A stretch of DNA of 64,000 nucleotides from Eonycteris spelaea. Lineage: Eukaryota > Chordata > Mammalia > Chiroptera > Pteropodidae. The notes beneath the pieces are model-generated. The model was not told the DNA's origin. It searched no databases and saw only the letters and a program-made list of their open reading frames with translations. Made by a program: the position numbers and the translations under genes. Where the stretch lies: NCBI GenBank assembly GCA_003508835.1, contig PUFA01000077.1, positions 4,540,001 to 4,604,000 on the forward strand, read 5' to 3'. Below, piece after piece: positions 10,906-23,988 of this stretch (position 1 is its first letter; each line of letters begins with the position of its first letter).

Positions 10906-13175
10906 ACTTTTTGTTTGATGAGTTTCAGAATTTTAATATATCTGTTTTTCTGTTTACTTGTGGACTAATGGTAATTATAATTATGACAGAATCCAGATTA
11001 AACGTCTTAATAATTAAAACCTAAAATCTTTGTTTTAAGTTTATATAAATGTTGATAGATATGACAAATATGATAAGGTAAGGTGACCTTTTAAATATAA
11101 AAATGTATTATGCTAGGATACAGTGTGTGTGTATGAGAGAGAGATAAAGTGGGCGGGGGAGGGAGAGAGAATTGGAATGGGAAAAAGGTCCAAAGAGAAA
11201 AGAAACGAGATAAATTTCCTGTTAAGAAAGATCTTGTTCATATATTTCTAAAATGCATAAAGGCAAATACCTATCTTTATGGTATTTAGATTTACTGAAT
11301 ACATTCAAAGGGGTGATATAACCATATTTTTTAAAAATTTCAATATTTGCAATACACCAAAAATCAGAGACATTGTACCTTTTAATTTCAAAAAATTGAG
11401 ACAGCAACCTAAATTTTTTGCTTTTTAGGGGAATATAAGTAAAACATTTGAAGACCACCAGCATAAGTAACACAGTTAGTAGGAGCAGAAAAGGCATTTG
11501 AGGATTTTTAACTCCTGGTTACAGAGTTTTGTATTTTTTATAATTCAATAGAAGGAAACATCTTTGTTTTGGTTATTTATTTTTTCCACCAACCAACTCA
11601 GGACTTGCAGACATACCCAGAGAACTGGGGGAAGACAGTTTGGTGGATGAATGAATAGAGTCTAGGGGCTTTTTCCATTAATTAATAAAATTTCCTTAAA
11701 TACAAGTGTTTCTGTTCATGATTGAGTTTTTAGATATAGGATAATTTCAGGGATTATAACAAAGTTTGTTGTATTATAAATTTCAATAATGATGAAAAAA
11801 ACCCAGCCAAACAAATAACAACAAGAAAAATTCCTAGCACCTTTTTTTACCAGACTGACGGCTATTTTTAAATTTAATCTTGTGTCAGAATTAAAGGTAG
11901 TAACTTTAGTGAATAATGCTAAATTACTAAAGGTAAGCTATGACCACCTTATATTCAGAACAAGGTCAGCTCAGCCTTTAAATAATTCAAGATGGATATA
12001 CCCTTACCTAGTGTAATTAGCAAGAGGACTTTACAGCCCACTCTTGTTTGTTTGTGGTAAATGAAAATGGGCTAGAAGTGGCTGAAGTCAGTGCCTAATC
12101 TCAAAATAATTTATACCACATGCCTGTACATCACTACTCCCATCCTGTACTTCTTTTTACTCTTCTTTTCTTTTCTAAGACAAAACGCTGGGTTGAGTTT
12201 TAGCTAATTTAATTTCTCAGGACCATTTTGCAATTAGGAAAGCCTTAGAAATGGGTTTCCCATGGAGATAACTGAAATAAGCTTTAGGGGTCCTCTCTCA
12301 TATGGAGGCCTTCCAAGATCCTGGGAAGACCCCTGCGGTATTTTCACATGCTTGTATATTTTTATGTAAGATTTGAAAAAAAAAAGAAAAGAGAGAGATT
12401 TAACTGCAGTTTGAGTTTAATGGGTTATATTTATGTGATTTGCAGACTCTTCCAGGTGTTGTTAAATTATCGCTAGCCATCTCATTATAGAAATGGCTTT
12501 CTGGAGTATTCCTACCAACCATTTTTCTGACTCACTCAGGCTCATGTCTCAAAGGTGCCAGAAATAATGTTGCACTGTAAATGTGTCTGTGGCACCTGGC
12601 TTGGGAGTATGTGGATAATGGAGAAGATAGAAAGTTTCAAATACAGAGAGCCAGAAGCTGGTCTGTGGAAGATTCTTCTGAATCTTAGAGCTTGTGTACA
12701 AAGACACTGGATAGAAGTTTTCCCAAATTTGGCAACATACAGTAAGTTTACATGAAGTAAATAATAATGGGTTGTGAAACTGAAAGAAACTTGTCTAAAC
12801 TATAAACAATATAAAAATTTTGATCGAAAGTGCAAGAAGAAAGACAACTTTCTTTTTTTTTCTCTGTAGGCAATGATATTACAAAATTGTTGTCAAATCA
12901 AGAATAAATCAAGTTAATTAAGACTGTGAACCAAAATAGGTAGGAAGATAAGTATTATAGAGTTGTATTAGGCAGTTAATTAACAAAAATATTATTTCAT
13001 TTTTCTCTATTTTGTATGTCTGTGGTATTTGTCATCTTTTAAAAATTAATAATTTGTTATTTCTTAAGTACATGCTTTCTTTTATATCTAACTTTGTGTT
13101 CATAATTTTGAATATGTTTTTCTTATAAAAACCCCAAATTGATACACATCACATCTCATAAAACCTAGATTTATC
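10906..13175. other. AT-rich, nothing recognised
   Basis: A long AT-rich interval with short simple tracts: a GT then GA-rich patch at about 11122-11171, and an A/GA patch near 12377-12398. No gene or repeat family could be supported; very old L1 could be hidden here. Confidence 0.4.
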
Positions 13176-13179
13176 CCTG

Positions 13180-13330
13180 GCCTTAGATTTCTTTGGCGCA
13201 ACACTCTTATTATAAAGATGGGATAACAGGCCCAGAGGTATATATTTTTTAACTTCTTGGAATTACATATTGAGATCAGGATTGTAACAACAATTTAGGC
13301 CTTTAAGTCAAATCTCTCACCATCAATTTG
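13180..13330 (-). repeat. MIR SINE fragment
   Basis: 'ttattataaagatgggataa' followed by 'caggcccagaggt' corresponds to the MIR core read in reverse (usual form: attttacagatgaggaaact then gaggc-cagagaggtt). Later text 'atcaggattgtaac' fits the 'ccgggattcgaac' block. Diverged. Confidence 0.5.
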
Positions 13331-16300
13331 TGGATAGAATCATTTATGTTGTCTCTATACATGAATCTATACCTAGAATTTAAGCTGAGAAAATGGTATT
13401 GTCGAGTTGAATTCTAGGATTCAAAGTCTGCTATAAAGAGATTGTGCGGAAAAAAATATAAGCAGTCGTGTAAGGATTTCTTTGAGAAAAAGTTATTTGT
13501 CAAAGCAGCTAAAAATGAAGATGGGCCACTTTAGGGTTCTGCCAGTTCTTACCAGCCAGAAAGTCCCAGAAATCTTGGCTGCGGCTCTCTGAAATTTAGG
13601 GATGCAAATTCAAATGATGTTCAGCAGCATTGGTGAATAAGGCGGGAAAAACCAGATGGTGTGAGACTCAGTCAGGTGTTACTGATTAGATGGTGTGGCT
13701 TGTGTTCATGCTCCCTAAGGCTGGGTCCTCTCCGAGTAACACACAAGGGAAGCCGGGGGTGCTTCAAAGCTTGGAGAGTAAGAGAGAATTTCATTCTCTC
13801 AGGTCTGTCATAGAAATCTCACCACAAATGTGGTCTAGGGATCTCTTTTAATCACATTCTGTAACTGTATCTACATAACTAAAACGAGCATGTGTTTGGG
13901 GACCTCCAAATATGAATGTTGCACAGAGGGCAAATAGAATATTGATTTTTGTCTTCAAAAGGACAGAAACTTTGAATTCGAAAGCTAAATAAATCAAACT
14001 TTCTCATACTGATGAAGCCTAACTGGACCATAATAGAAGTTCAACCCCTAAGCAGTGGTGATTTACTGAGAAGGCTTACAGTAGCCGTCCTAAGGATATT
14101 AGACTGCCATTAAAACACGCTTCCCAGGCTAAGCAAAGACTTTATAGCCAGGGTACTATACAGCCTTCTCAAATTTCAAAGGCCAATTGAAAGCACATTT
14201 AAATGCTAGGTCAGAAGCAGCCCCTGATGGAGACAGGGCTGTCTAAGCATTGTCTTTGAACTCAGGGAAAGAAAAAGGTGTTCACTGTCTCTGTCGTTTC
14301 TTTAAAGGCAACTGGGGCCCCCAAGCATCTCCGCGTCTCTAGTGCCCTCTGAGCACTGAGAAGCATCCTCTTGCATCCCCAGCTCCAGGGTTTGTAAGAA
14401 CTCCTCCTGCCTTTGTTTGAACTCCTAGTCCTCTGTCCTTGGTGTGGAAATTAGAATAATGAAAAGGGAAATAAAGCAAATCCTCGTAGAGGTGGTTAAA
14501 CATTTTTCTTTCTTTTTTTTTTGTACTACTAGTGTAAAGAATTATACTTTGGGTGGAGGCTACAGAGTGGCTGGCTGTGGGCACATGTAGGTGGCAGGTG
14601 TATTATCGTTTGACTCGCATATGATTTTTTAAGGACACTTTGAACCAATATTTAGAAGTCCTGAATTTGGGATAAAAATGTGGATTTTGAGTTTCTCTAG
14701 AAATATTTAGCCACACTGGGGTCTTGTTCCTTCACGGCTCCCACGAGCTTTTGCTGGACCGCTGGGCCCACGCTCGCCTACACCCTGGCTCCTCAGAGTA
14801 GCAGTTGCTAATTCAGGGCAGACTTGCGAGAGCCCAGTGAGGGAAAAGGGCCAAGGAGCTTCGAGAAGTGGGAAACGTCTACGGTCACAGCACTGATCTG
14901 ACCTTTTCGGAAGGAAGGAGTGAAGGAAGAAAGGTTGGTCGGAAGAGCCTCAGACAGACATGCAGTTCTAAGAAAGTTCAGCAAAGCCAATCGGAAGTCT
15001 TAGAGATTCTCCCCAAAGCCCCACCACCTCCGTAAAGGGTGAAGGGCCACCTTTAGATTCCCTGAAGCCAGCAGAGGCTGCTGCCCTGGGAGGCCTCTGA
15101 GGGATTGGATTTCAGAGCTTAGTCCCCTCTGCAGGGGATCTGAGAGGGATTTCCTCACAGCCCGAACATCATTTACTTCAGACTTCCCACTACTTATTGT
15201 TTTTTTTTTTCTTTTAAAGTTTGATTAGGATTCTAGCTGTTTGATTTTCCCATATCCAACCATCTCCTTATTTCCCAGGCCACTGTTGGCATTGCATCGG
15301 CTTCTTTTGTTTCAAGCCTGAGCATTTTCAGGCCACTTTAAGTATGTACTTTTGTCCCTTAAGCTATGAAAAAATGGGAACAGGAACAGTCAAGCAACAA
15401 CAAAACAACAACAAACACTCAAACAAAAATCCGCAGGTTATATTTATATTGTGATGAAAGGTATTATTATGATCATTGACAGATTTAGATTCCTTCCTTC
15501 ATTCAGTCAGTCAACAAATATCAATTATCTTCCAGGTATCAGGCAGGCAGAACACATATGAGGGCTTTCGAGTTCCCCTTGGGTGTCTCTCTAGCCTGTT
15601 GGTTTGGAGAAATACCAAAGTAATAGACTTCACTGAGGTAATAGAATAAAGTCACAGTATTTCTTTTTCAAGTATGTCAAAACCTAAGCAGTTCAGCTAC
15701 CAAAACACTTCCCATGCATGTGGGCACCTAACAGTGTCTTCTTTCCCCTCAGTGCAGAGGGATCTTAGGCCTGACTCCGGCATGGGGCATTTTTTGGGGG
15801 GGATAAGTTTCCCTCCTCATCATACCACCATACCTTGCATTACTTGCCTTCTTCCCTTAGGTACTGGCTTCGTTTTTGAACTCTTCCACATTCTCAAACG
15901 ATTGGCAGTTGATGAGAGCCAGGATGTATTAAGATTTGTTCAGGTGGTCCCGCGGTCTCTGAGACATCCTGGTATCTGTGGCTGGAGCGTCAGTCAATCG
16001 AGGTGGTAGTGACACTGTGGGGAATAGAGAAGAAAGAGGTCTTGACTCAACTTCTAAATGCAGAGGAGGGGAGAGTTTTTACAAGTCACCTGACTGTCCA
16101 AAAATCACTTCACCTTAGAAACACAGTTCAGTTTATAAATGTGAATTTTTAAGCCCAGATAATAATCAAAATATGACACTTCATTTAATTTTGAAGTTTT
16201 TCCCCTCCTCCCAGCGGGAGCCCACCATGTCTGGCCACTTGCCAGACCTCGGGAGTGAAGGTGTGGTCGCTTCCTCTGTTCCTCCTTCACCCCACTAAGT

Positions 16301-16428
16301 AGCCACTATGCCTCCTCTTCTGAGGGATGTACGATGGTAGGAAGGGAAAGGAAACAGAATTAATTCTTGGATTGGTGCTATCAGAATACAGCTCGGCCCT
16401 TTCTGGCCCTATAGATGTGTGAAGTGAA
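13331..16428. other. No gene recognised
   Basis: Composition is somewhat higher in GC, especially 14700-15180, but without CpG clustering or a supportable exon. Open frames here (for example 15674-16009) lack recognisable domains. An AAC/A-rich patch lies near 15392-15430. No repeat family could be named. Confidence 0.4.
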
Positions 16429-16530
16429 CTCTCTCTCTCTCTCTGTCTCTCTCTGTCTCCCTCTCTCTCAATCTTTCTCTGTCTCTCTCTGTCTCTCTCG
16501 CTCTATCTTTCTCAATCTCTCTCTCTCTCT
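16429..16530. repeat. (CT)n / CTGT-rich microsatellite
   Basis: Pyrimidine-rich array of CTCTCT units interspersed with CTGT and TTTCT. It creates long Ser/Leu and Arg/Glu open frames on the two strands (16409-16972), which are not genes. Confidence 0.95.
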
Positions 16531-19500
16531 GCTTTTGTGGGCTCATAAAGTAGCCCTCCTTATGACGCATCTGGCTGCGGCCCTCCATTCTAAGGGCAGC
16601 GCCCTGTCCTTGGAAATTCTTCTTTTCAGTTCTTGGTCCTTCCGAGAACCTCTCCACAGGTACTTTCATGTCTGGAAACCCAACATTCCTTCTAGAAGAT
16701 CCTCTTGGGCAGAACTTAACAAAAGGCTTGAAGCTACTTTTCTCTCCTTCGGGGTCACAAAACTGGTCCATGGGAAGCAGAGAACACTTTTCTATCACCT
16801 CACAAAAAGAAGTGCGATTTCTTTCCAGATGCACCTGACCATATTTTAGTTGCTGATGTAGCTTGCCTACCCACCTGTCCTGCCTACCAGACTCATCTGA
16901 AGCTCTACAAGGAGCACTGGCCAGGGTTCTCTTGCTAGGCCAAAGGTGAAATGGTGGCCCCATGTGATTCACAGATGGCAGTTACTCTGCTTAAATATTC
17001 CCTTTTCCCATTCCCTTTACCTTTTATATATTCAATTTGGGACAGCTGTTTTTAGTGCAGGGGCCGATGTGTGAGAAACCGGCATAGAACACCTACGTGG
17101 AAAGTCTCCATTTTGGTCTGGCAGTTTGGAATTCTGTGTCTGTTTATCTAGGTGTTTCCATTGAAACTTCATGATACTCTTCTGTTCTGCTACCTTTAAA
17201 GCATTTGACATGTTAGTCATCTCTTCTCAGTTGCGTTATCTGTAATTTTTGAATAACAATACATGCCTTTTGAGGAATGGATAAATAACATATGCGAAGC
17301 ACCAAGCACAATATCTAGCATACAGGAGGAACTAAAAAAAAAAGTTAATTTCCTTTCTCCCCTTCTCTGCCCTCTCACACTCAAAAAAAAGGAATTGTAT
17401 TTTGTTATGCTAAAGATGGATTCAGAGCCAAAGTTATTTTACAGAAATAATCAAAATTGGCCTTTAACTCATGTTTCCATGGTACCTTTCCAAAAGATTC
17501 ATCTTTTAAAAAACCATGAAGACATATAATATCAGGCTTAGTGATAGGTGCTTTGTCTAAATGCAATGTTGCTTAGTAATTATCAACAAAATACAATGAA
17601 CATTTCAGCAAAGAAGCGAGGATTTGAGCACAATAAACCTAGATATTTTCAATCTGTTGGTTGTTGCCATCAAATTACTTTTTTTTTTTTTTTTTTGGTA
17701 GTGTGAATAGGCACAACACTACTCGATGGTCAACTAAAGTAGAATCCTATTTTATCCAGAATGGAAAAATTAATATTTATAAATATTTATGAAGAGAAGT
17801 TGGAGTTTTTTTCCTTTCAGTTATATCTGGGTCTATTCTTTTATAGTACTACTAAGGGATGAATAGTTTCATGACAATTAATCTCTTTCATGATCTAAAA
17901 ATAATAGCACACATGAATTGCTACTTGTTATTTTCATATAACTACAAACATAGAAAGATTCTATTTTACTCTAAGTAAAGCAAGAATTAATCTGTTTTGC
18001 AGGAGATACATTTTCATATTTATATCCAAATTGGCAAAAAAGATGACCAGCTGTTTCATTAAATTACTTTCTTCTCAATGATTTACTGTATTAATCATGG
18101 TTCTTTCAATATCTCCTTTTACATCCCCCAAACATATAACCTTCTTACTTGAATGTTCCCTTATGCTACATTTTGATTTGGCCAAGTTGATGAATTACAA
18201 ATGAAGTTCACAAAAAAATTTATTGCCCCTAATTAATATTTATTTCAGATTGAGACACACCAATTAATATTCCTTTCCCCCTTGTGGGTGTCTGAGAACT
18301 CATTGCTTCTCCAGTGCATTTAATTTCAGTATAAAGAATAATGGCTTTCATTATAAGACTCTGAAGTCTTCTCCAACTTGTTCTTGGTTCTAGACAGTTG
18401 GTTTTAAGGGTGATTTGATCCTTATATTTCATCACTGCAGAAATCAAGAACTTATAAGCTGATTGATTTTAAAAGGACAGAGTTCAAAATATTTTAAGGA
18501 TATGTATCCACGTTTGGCTAGGAAGCCCAAAGTTGAAGAGATGTTAAAAAGAAATAAGGTCCACAAAAGGGTATAAGAACCATGTCTATATGTTAATAAA
18601 ATATATAACCAATTTTATTAATACTTTGAGACAAGCCAGATGATTAACGGATTAGCTAAAATAAAAAAGATATGTTTGGCTTCGTAAAAAAGTAAAGTTC
18701 AATTTGGGATATACGGTGGTGAACACCCATTGTGTACACCCTTGCTCATCACTGAAGTTGAGTAATTTTAAAATCAAATACACAACTTTTTAAGTTTCAA
18801 ACAAACCGTGATGTTGTTTGAAGAGAGCAGAGGAATTCCGTCACCTGGGACAAAGATACGAGGTATGGAGTCACACTAGGACTCACTTGACTCCATCTGG
18901 ACTCATATGGCTTGTCCTCACAGGGCCCCTGGGCAGCGAGAACTCGTTATGTCAACGTTTCCTACCCGTTGAAAGAAACACTGGCCTGAGTGTATTCTTG
19001 GTGCATAGTCCATGTGAGGTGACATTGTGTAGAGGAATTTATTATCTTAGAATGATGCTAATAGTTAAATACATAAGCAAACATCAGTGGAACCACATCT
19101 CAGGAGGAAGTTGGACTTCACTTCTTTCCTGACTCCAGACACTCAAGGCCATTTAATGGTCTGCAATCTAAACACGCACATCAAAACCGAGTCTTTCCCC
19201 CCTGAATGCAGCGCAGTAATCTGATCTTTCCTGAGAACGTTTTCATTCATCATTTTCTATAGACTCCCCTGCCGCACTGGAACAGACTTCGTTGCTGCTG
19301 TTGTGGCCCAGGCAGAGAAATTTAAACCGAGGACATGTACTTCCTGTTCTGTATCACCTGTTCGACTCTACACAGAGCTCCTTTCTTTGATTTTCTGTCT
19401 GTGCACACTCCTGGCATATTCAGTAGAGACAAAGCTATTCTGCTCTAGACTAACCGAGGTGTTTCAATTACGACTCCTCCTTTGTAAGAACTTATAATAT

Positions 19501-19784
19501 AATGTGTGCTGGAGACCTGCAAACGAGAAAACAACACAAGAAAATAGAAACAGACACTCTAAGAGAGGTATACAGTGATTTGAGAGTGACGAATTTCCCC
19601 AGAGGGATCAAAAAAGCTTCCTACATAGGTAGTACTTACATTTGTTTTGAAGGATGATAGAATTTCTTTTTTTATTCTCTCCAGTCCTCTGTGTGTGCAG
19701 GTGTGGATGGCAATCACCAGGTGGAAATCATTTCTGATGGGGCCTGAAACACAGTAGTCAGGTATAAGAGCTCACAAAGGACAC
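16531..19784. other. No gene recognised
   Basis: Mostly AT-rich, unassigned sequence. A T18 run sits at 17679-17696 and an A-rich patch near 17333-17343. No exon, RNA gene or confident repeat family could be supported. Confidence 0.4.
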
Positions 19785-20060
19785 TTTCAGAAAGAGGTCT
19801 CCTGTGGCTGAAGTGCAGGGACCAGGAGAGGATTTAGTTGGGGATGAGGCGAGCAAGGTGGATTGGGACTGTGCTGTTATGGATTTTTCCTGTATTCAGT
19901 GGACAGCTCCTGAGTAGTGAATAAAGAATATCTACTCTGGCAGCAACCTGAAAATTAAACTAGATTGTTGAGGAACTGGAGGCATAAAACCATGGCATTA
20001 ATTTTTGGAAGAAATGATGAGGGTTTTCATTAGGGGAGGATGAATGTAAGCAAAGAGAGA
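19785..20060 (-). repeat. Possible L2/CR1-clade LINE fragment
   Basis: The plus strand contains 'aatatctactctggcagcaa', 'ttgaggaactggaggcataa' and 'agaaatgatgagggttttc', resembling the reverse complement of the L2 3' UTR (usual form: gatcactctggcagctgtgt ... gactggaggcag ... agatgatgagg). Diverged, so the call is tentative. Confidence 0.4.
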
Positions 20061-20974
20061 GATGTGTGAACCGATACAGTATAAGTATGTGTCGTAAAGC
20101 AGTGTTTTCCAGAAGTAGTCAAGAAATTTAAACTATTCAGTTCTTTGAAGTTCCTTTCTTTGAATCTTCATCTCTGAAAGAAATGGAGGGTGTCATGTTC
20201 CAGGAGACCTTGGTTTACATTGGAATATGAATCATTCTCCCCTTGTGTACAAATTATAGCAAAATACAGTATTTTTCTGTTCACATATGCATTCGTTTAG
20301 ATACCTACTTGGAAATAACCCAGTTATCTCTGGATAGTTTCATTTTTTAAAAAGGAATTTCTTAAGGGCCATTTAGAAGGTGCAGAGCCATGGGCTCTGA
20401 TGCAGTGAAAACAGGGACAGTGTAGGGCCCTGTGGCAGGGTCTTCTCAAGGTCAGTGCTGCCCGGCTCCTTCCCTTGGGTCAGAATGCAGGACATCACAC
20501 CAGCTGCCATTTCTGAAGAACAAATATTTCTGTTCCAAGTTTGCTAAAGATCAGTGTCCGTGAATGAAGCTTCTGTAGATCAGTGCTTCGTTCCAAATTC
20601 AAGTCTCCTTTGGTTGTCTCTGATTTGGAAGGATGTAAGTCACGTGTTTGCATTTGCACTAAAAGAATGTCTTCTGAATTCTACCCCAGAAGAGCAGGAT
20701 TCATAATGTGGGAAATGATTAAAATATAAGAAGGTTGTTCAAAATGTATAATACCGTTCTATATTAGTAATCCATAAATGAAATATTATTATATACCAGT
20801 AATCTGCAAGTGAAACATGCATACTACATACACCAGAATTGATCATAGTTAAGTAATACTTTTTTTTTTTTTTTTACTTTTGGAAAAATCTAAGTGGCTT
20901 TTCTAGGCATATCTTATTAAATGCAATACCTTTCCTATATATAGTACTAATCAGACTTTGTGTAGGCTGTGATA
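20061..20974. other. Nothing recognised
   Basis: No coding or repeat call could be supported. A T16 run lies at 20860-20875. Confidence 0.4.
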
Positions 20975-21210
20975 AAAATGATCCCAAATCTCAGTGTCCT
21001 AAAATAACCAAGTTTTATTTCTTACTTGTTACATGACCTTTGTGGCTCATCTGTAATTCTATTACTGTTCACTTTGAGATGGCTCTGATTCTGCTCTACA
21101 TGTTTTCTCCATTGTTTGAGCCAGGCTAAGGAATGGCCAGTATTTTGGACACACTGTTCCCATGGAAGGAGAGAGGGAGGGAGTGAGGGGGAAGGAGGGA
21201 GAGAGAGGGG

Positions 21211-21260
<50 letters not shown>

Positions 21261-21340
21261 GAACTATATAATCTCTAAAAGTTTCTAGTTGCTATACATC
21301 ACTGCTAATTTCATTGGTCAAAAAAAAAAAAGAAGTGGAA
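20975..21340. repeat. Unnamed old interspersed repeat, interrupted by GA array
   Basis: 'ccaaatctcagtgtcctaaa' followed by 'tttatttcttacttgtta', a 'tctgctctacatgttttctc' block, and 'aatttcattggtca' after the GA array resemble a common mammalian interspersed repeat that I cannot name with confidence. The interior has grown a GA microsatellite. Confidence 0.35.
21165..21258. repeat. (GA)n purine-rich microsatellite
   Basis: Purine-rich array: GGGAGG and GAGGGG units, then an almost pure (GA)n of about 40 bases. Mirror-symmetric purine tracts like this can form triplex (H-DNA) structures. Confidence 0.95.
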
Positions 21341-21571
21341 TTGTTAACATCATATCATTTGGGTAGGAAAATATAATATTCTAGTAGAAAGGACAGCGAA
21401 TAATTGTCAGTAATAATATAGTATTTCAATCTTTCTTCATCACCTCAAATAGTTGTATCCTAGCCTTACTTACAAAAACACCGACCTGGTTATAAGGAGT
21501 ACCCACCAAATTTGCATCCAATTATAGCAGATGGCCTGATTCAGATATTGTAGTAATCCATATCTTAGATT

Positions 21572-21800
21572 AAAAAAATTTTTAGTTTACATTAGTTTCG
21601 GGTATACAGTACCTTGGTTAGACATTTATATGGTTATGAAATGGTCCCCACGATGACTTTATCACTCATCCGGCTCTACCCAGAGCTATGACAATGCGAT
21701 TGACCACGTTCCTTATGGTTTACACTACGTCCCCTGACTGTTTTGTCTCTACTAATCTGTACTTCTTCATCCTTTCACCTTTTTCACTCAGCCTAGAGGG
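21572..21800 (-). mobile_element. L1 3'-UTR fragment
   Basis: The plus strand reads 'agtttacattagtttcgggt' then 'atacagtacc', followed by 'gaaatggtccccacgatgac' and 'ggtttacactacgtcccctg'. This is the reverse complement of the mammalian L1 3' UTR (usual form: gtacacctgaaactaatat ... gtggtgatcatttc ... tgtaatgtac). It is 5'-truncated, and the 3' end is on the left. Confidence 0.75.
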
Positions 21801-21816
21801 TGTTTTGCTGATTGGC

Positions 21817-21868
21817 GTGTCAGACAAAGATGAATACCATATGATTTTACTTATGTGTCTTAGATTTT
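21817..21868 (+). mobile_element. Short L1 segment in opposite orientation
   Basis: 'gtgtcagacaaagatgaata' followed by 'ccatatgattttacttatgt' is the L1 segment at the ORF2/3'-UTR boundary in sense orientation. It directly abuts the minus-strand 3'-UTR fragment on the left. In L1 this segment lies upstream of that 3' UTR, so the pair looks like one insertion with an inverted 5' part. Confidence 0.6.
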
Positions 21869-22154
21869 GATGTGAATCACTTTGAGACCCATGAACAAAA
21901 ATTATTTGTCCTGTCTTTGCGAGCTGTGGGTAGAGGCAGACAGGGCACTTCCGTTTGGGAAGGGACAAAATGACAGGTGTGGCTGTTCCATAGCAATTGT
22001 CTACTTGATGTCACTCTCACAAGCCTTATAAAATTAGTCAAAAGGATTTGATCAACAAGTGGTATCAAACTTTTTTGAGATATGTAGTGTCATTTGAAAA
22101 ATGAATTACTCCAATGGAATTACATAGAAAAATGAACAATAAAATTAATGCAAT

Positions 22155-22310
22155 AATGTCTCTTGAGGGTTTACTGTTCCAGATCCTGTCATTAATTTCA
22201 TCTAAACTTTAGTTTAAGTGAGGGAACTGAATTTTGACTGAGGTCATGAGGCCAGCAGGCAAAGAATAAGATATGAGGTCAGTTTTATTTGACTTCAAAA
22301 AAATCATTTT
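22155..22310 (-). repeat. MIR SINE
   Basis: The plus strand reads 'gggtttactgttccagatcc', 'catctaaactttagtttaag', 'gagggaactgaattttgact', 'gaggtcatgaggccagcagg' and 'aagatatgaggtcag', in the order of a reverse-orientation MIR (position in growth text, gaggaaactgag, aggtcacacagc, aggattcgaacccag). Diverged. Confidence 0.55.
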
Positions 22311-23144
22311 CTAATCATTGAGTTTAGATATACAAGTTGTAGATAATGTATTTTTATTTTATAATACATTTTAATTCTAAATTTAAAAAAATGATATGAA
22401 ATGGAGTGATTAATGATGGGTTCTGCTTGGTTAGGGTATAATTCATCTGGTGGGGGACTTTTAAAACCATACTAGTAGCTGAAATTCCTATATTCTGGGT
22501 AAGTAAAGAACTAAAAACAGAAGCAAACATTAAATTAAGTCTTCAGACTTTACTTTCAAATGATCATAGAACTGAATATGAAAATTCCGCCTCATTCTGG
22601 GAAGAACTGCAGGATGAAAATGTGATGGTCTCAGAACATACCTACAGTCTCTCACCGAACGCTGATCTGCTCTGGAGAAGTGTGTGGGGAACATTTGGCA
22701 GGGGTCTGGAGTCGAGACTCCTGCTTTGTTCAAATAGAAACTTAGTGAGCCAGTGTTGGCAGAAGATGAGTGGATCATCTTGCATACGGATGCTATTGTA
22801 GAATCATTTGTATCTATAACACTCAGGCTTATGGTGATTCAATAGAAAATGTAATCCCGGGCACTCTATTTAATATCTGTTCAAAGGCTTAGCTTCCTCT
22901 AAGTTACCTGATCCTGAGACCCAAAATAGGAGAACTCAAGAGGCAGAAAACAATCTTACAAAGGCCTTGTGACAAGTTTTTGTTGGCCTTCTTTGTTTAT
23001 TTCTTAGTCAGCTGCTTGGCTGAAGTCAGTTGAATTTTCTTACAAGTTCAGTTATGATTTATATAATTTGCCTGTCGATCCAGCCATATCCACCTGGAAC
23101 TCTATCTGAGCTGGGGAGGGAATAAATTGGTGAAGATTCCTTCC
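22311..23144. other. Nothing recognised
   Basis: No gene or repeat family could be supported in this interval. Confidence 0.4.
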
Positions 23145-23850
23145 CCTCACTCCAATTTTATTGAGATCTAATTAACAACAAAATTGTAATATTTTTAAAG
23201 TATATAGGTGATGATTTAATATATGTACCTTGTGAAATGATTCCCACAATCAAGTTAATTAAACACCTATCACCTCACATGGTTACTTTTTTTTTTTTTT
23301 TGGTGGGACTATTTAAGATTTTCTCTCTCAGAAAATTTAAGTAATGCAATACAGTGTTATCAACTACAGTCACCATGTTATACATTAGATTCTCAGATAT
23401 TATTTACTTTATAAATGAAAGTTTGTACTCTTTGACCATTCTGTCCCCATTTATGCCACCTGTAGCCCCTGGCAATCACCATTTCACTCTCTGTTTCTGT
23501 GAGTTAGACTTACGCTTTTTAGATTCCACATATAAGTAATGCCATACAGTATTTGTCTTCGGCTTATTTTACCTCGTGTAATGCCCTCCAGTTTCTTCCA
23601 TATTGTTGCAAATGGCAGAATTTCTTTCTTTCTTTTTTAGGGCTAAGTAATATTCCATTATGTATATTTATATATTGCATTTAAAAAAACTCCCTTCATC
23701 CAGTCAGTGAAATGGGGGAGTGCAGGTATCTCTCGAAAATAGTGACTTAGTTTCCTTTGGATAAATGTCCAGAAGTGGGATTGCGGATCATATGGCAGTT
23801 CTATTTTTATGCTTTTTGAGGAAGCATCATACTGTTTTCCATAAGGAAAG
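23145..23850 (-). mobile_element. L1 ORF2 end plus 3' UTR, minus strand
   Basis: From the left: 'caattttattgagatctaat' (3'-UTR end), 'gattcccacaatcaagttaa', 'caactacagtcaccatgtta', 'ctttgaccattctgtcccc', 'cctggcaatcaccatttcac', then the ORF2 end in reverse: 'tttcttccatattgttgcaa', 'gctaagtaatattccattat', 'ccagaagtgggattgcggat' and 'catactgttttccataa'. It is a 5'-truncated copy of about 700 bp, with a T run at 23287-23300 inside the 3' UTR. There is no coding capacity. Confidence 0.9.
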
Positions 23851-23942
23851 GATTCCTTTTGATCAGCTGCCATAAGGCCAATGGGATCAGACAAAAGCTA
23901 ACTAAATATTATTAAGAAAAAAATCTGTAGTCCATCTCAGCC

Positions 23943-23988
23943 ATGTGTGTGTGTGTGTGCACGCGTGCACGCGCGTGTGCGTGTGTGT
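23943..23988. repeat. 46-nt alternating purine-pyrimidine tract (TG/CG), Z-DNA prone
   Basis: Strict purine-pyrimidine alternation holds over 46 bases, with a central block 'gcacgcgtgcacgcgcgtgt' rich in CG/CA steps inside a TG array. CG and CA/TG alternation is the classical Z-DNA-forming pattern. The intact CpGs are unusual in this CpG-poor region. Confidence 0.93.

Noticed and set aside
16409..16972. 187-codon and 144-codon open frames on opposite strands
   Set aside because: Both are driven by the CT/GA microsatellite at 16429-16530 (Arg/Glu or Ser/Leu runs). The remainder has no domain and no supporting signals.
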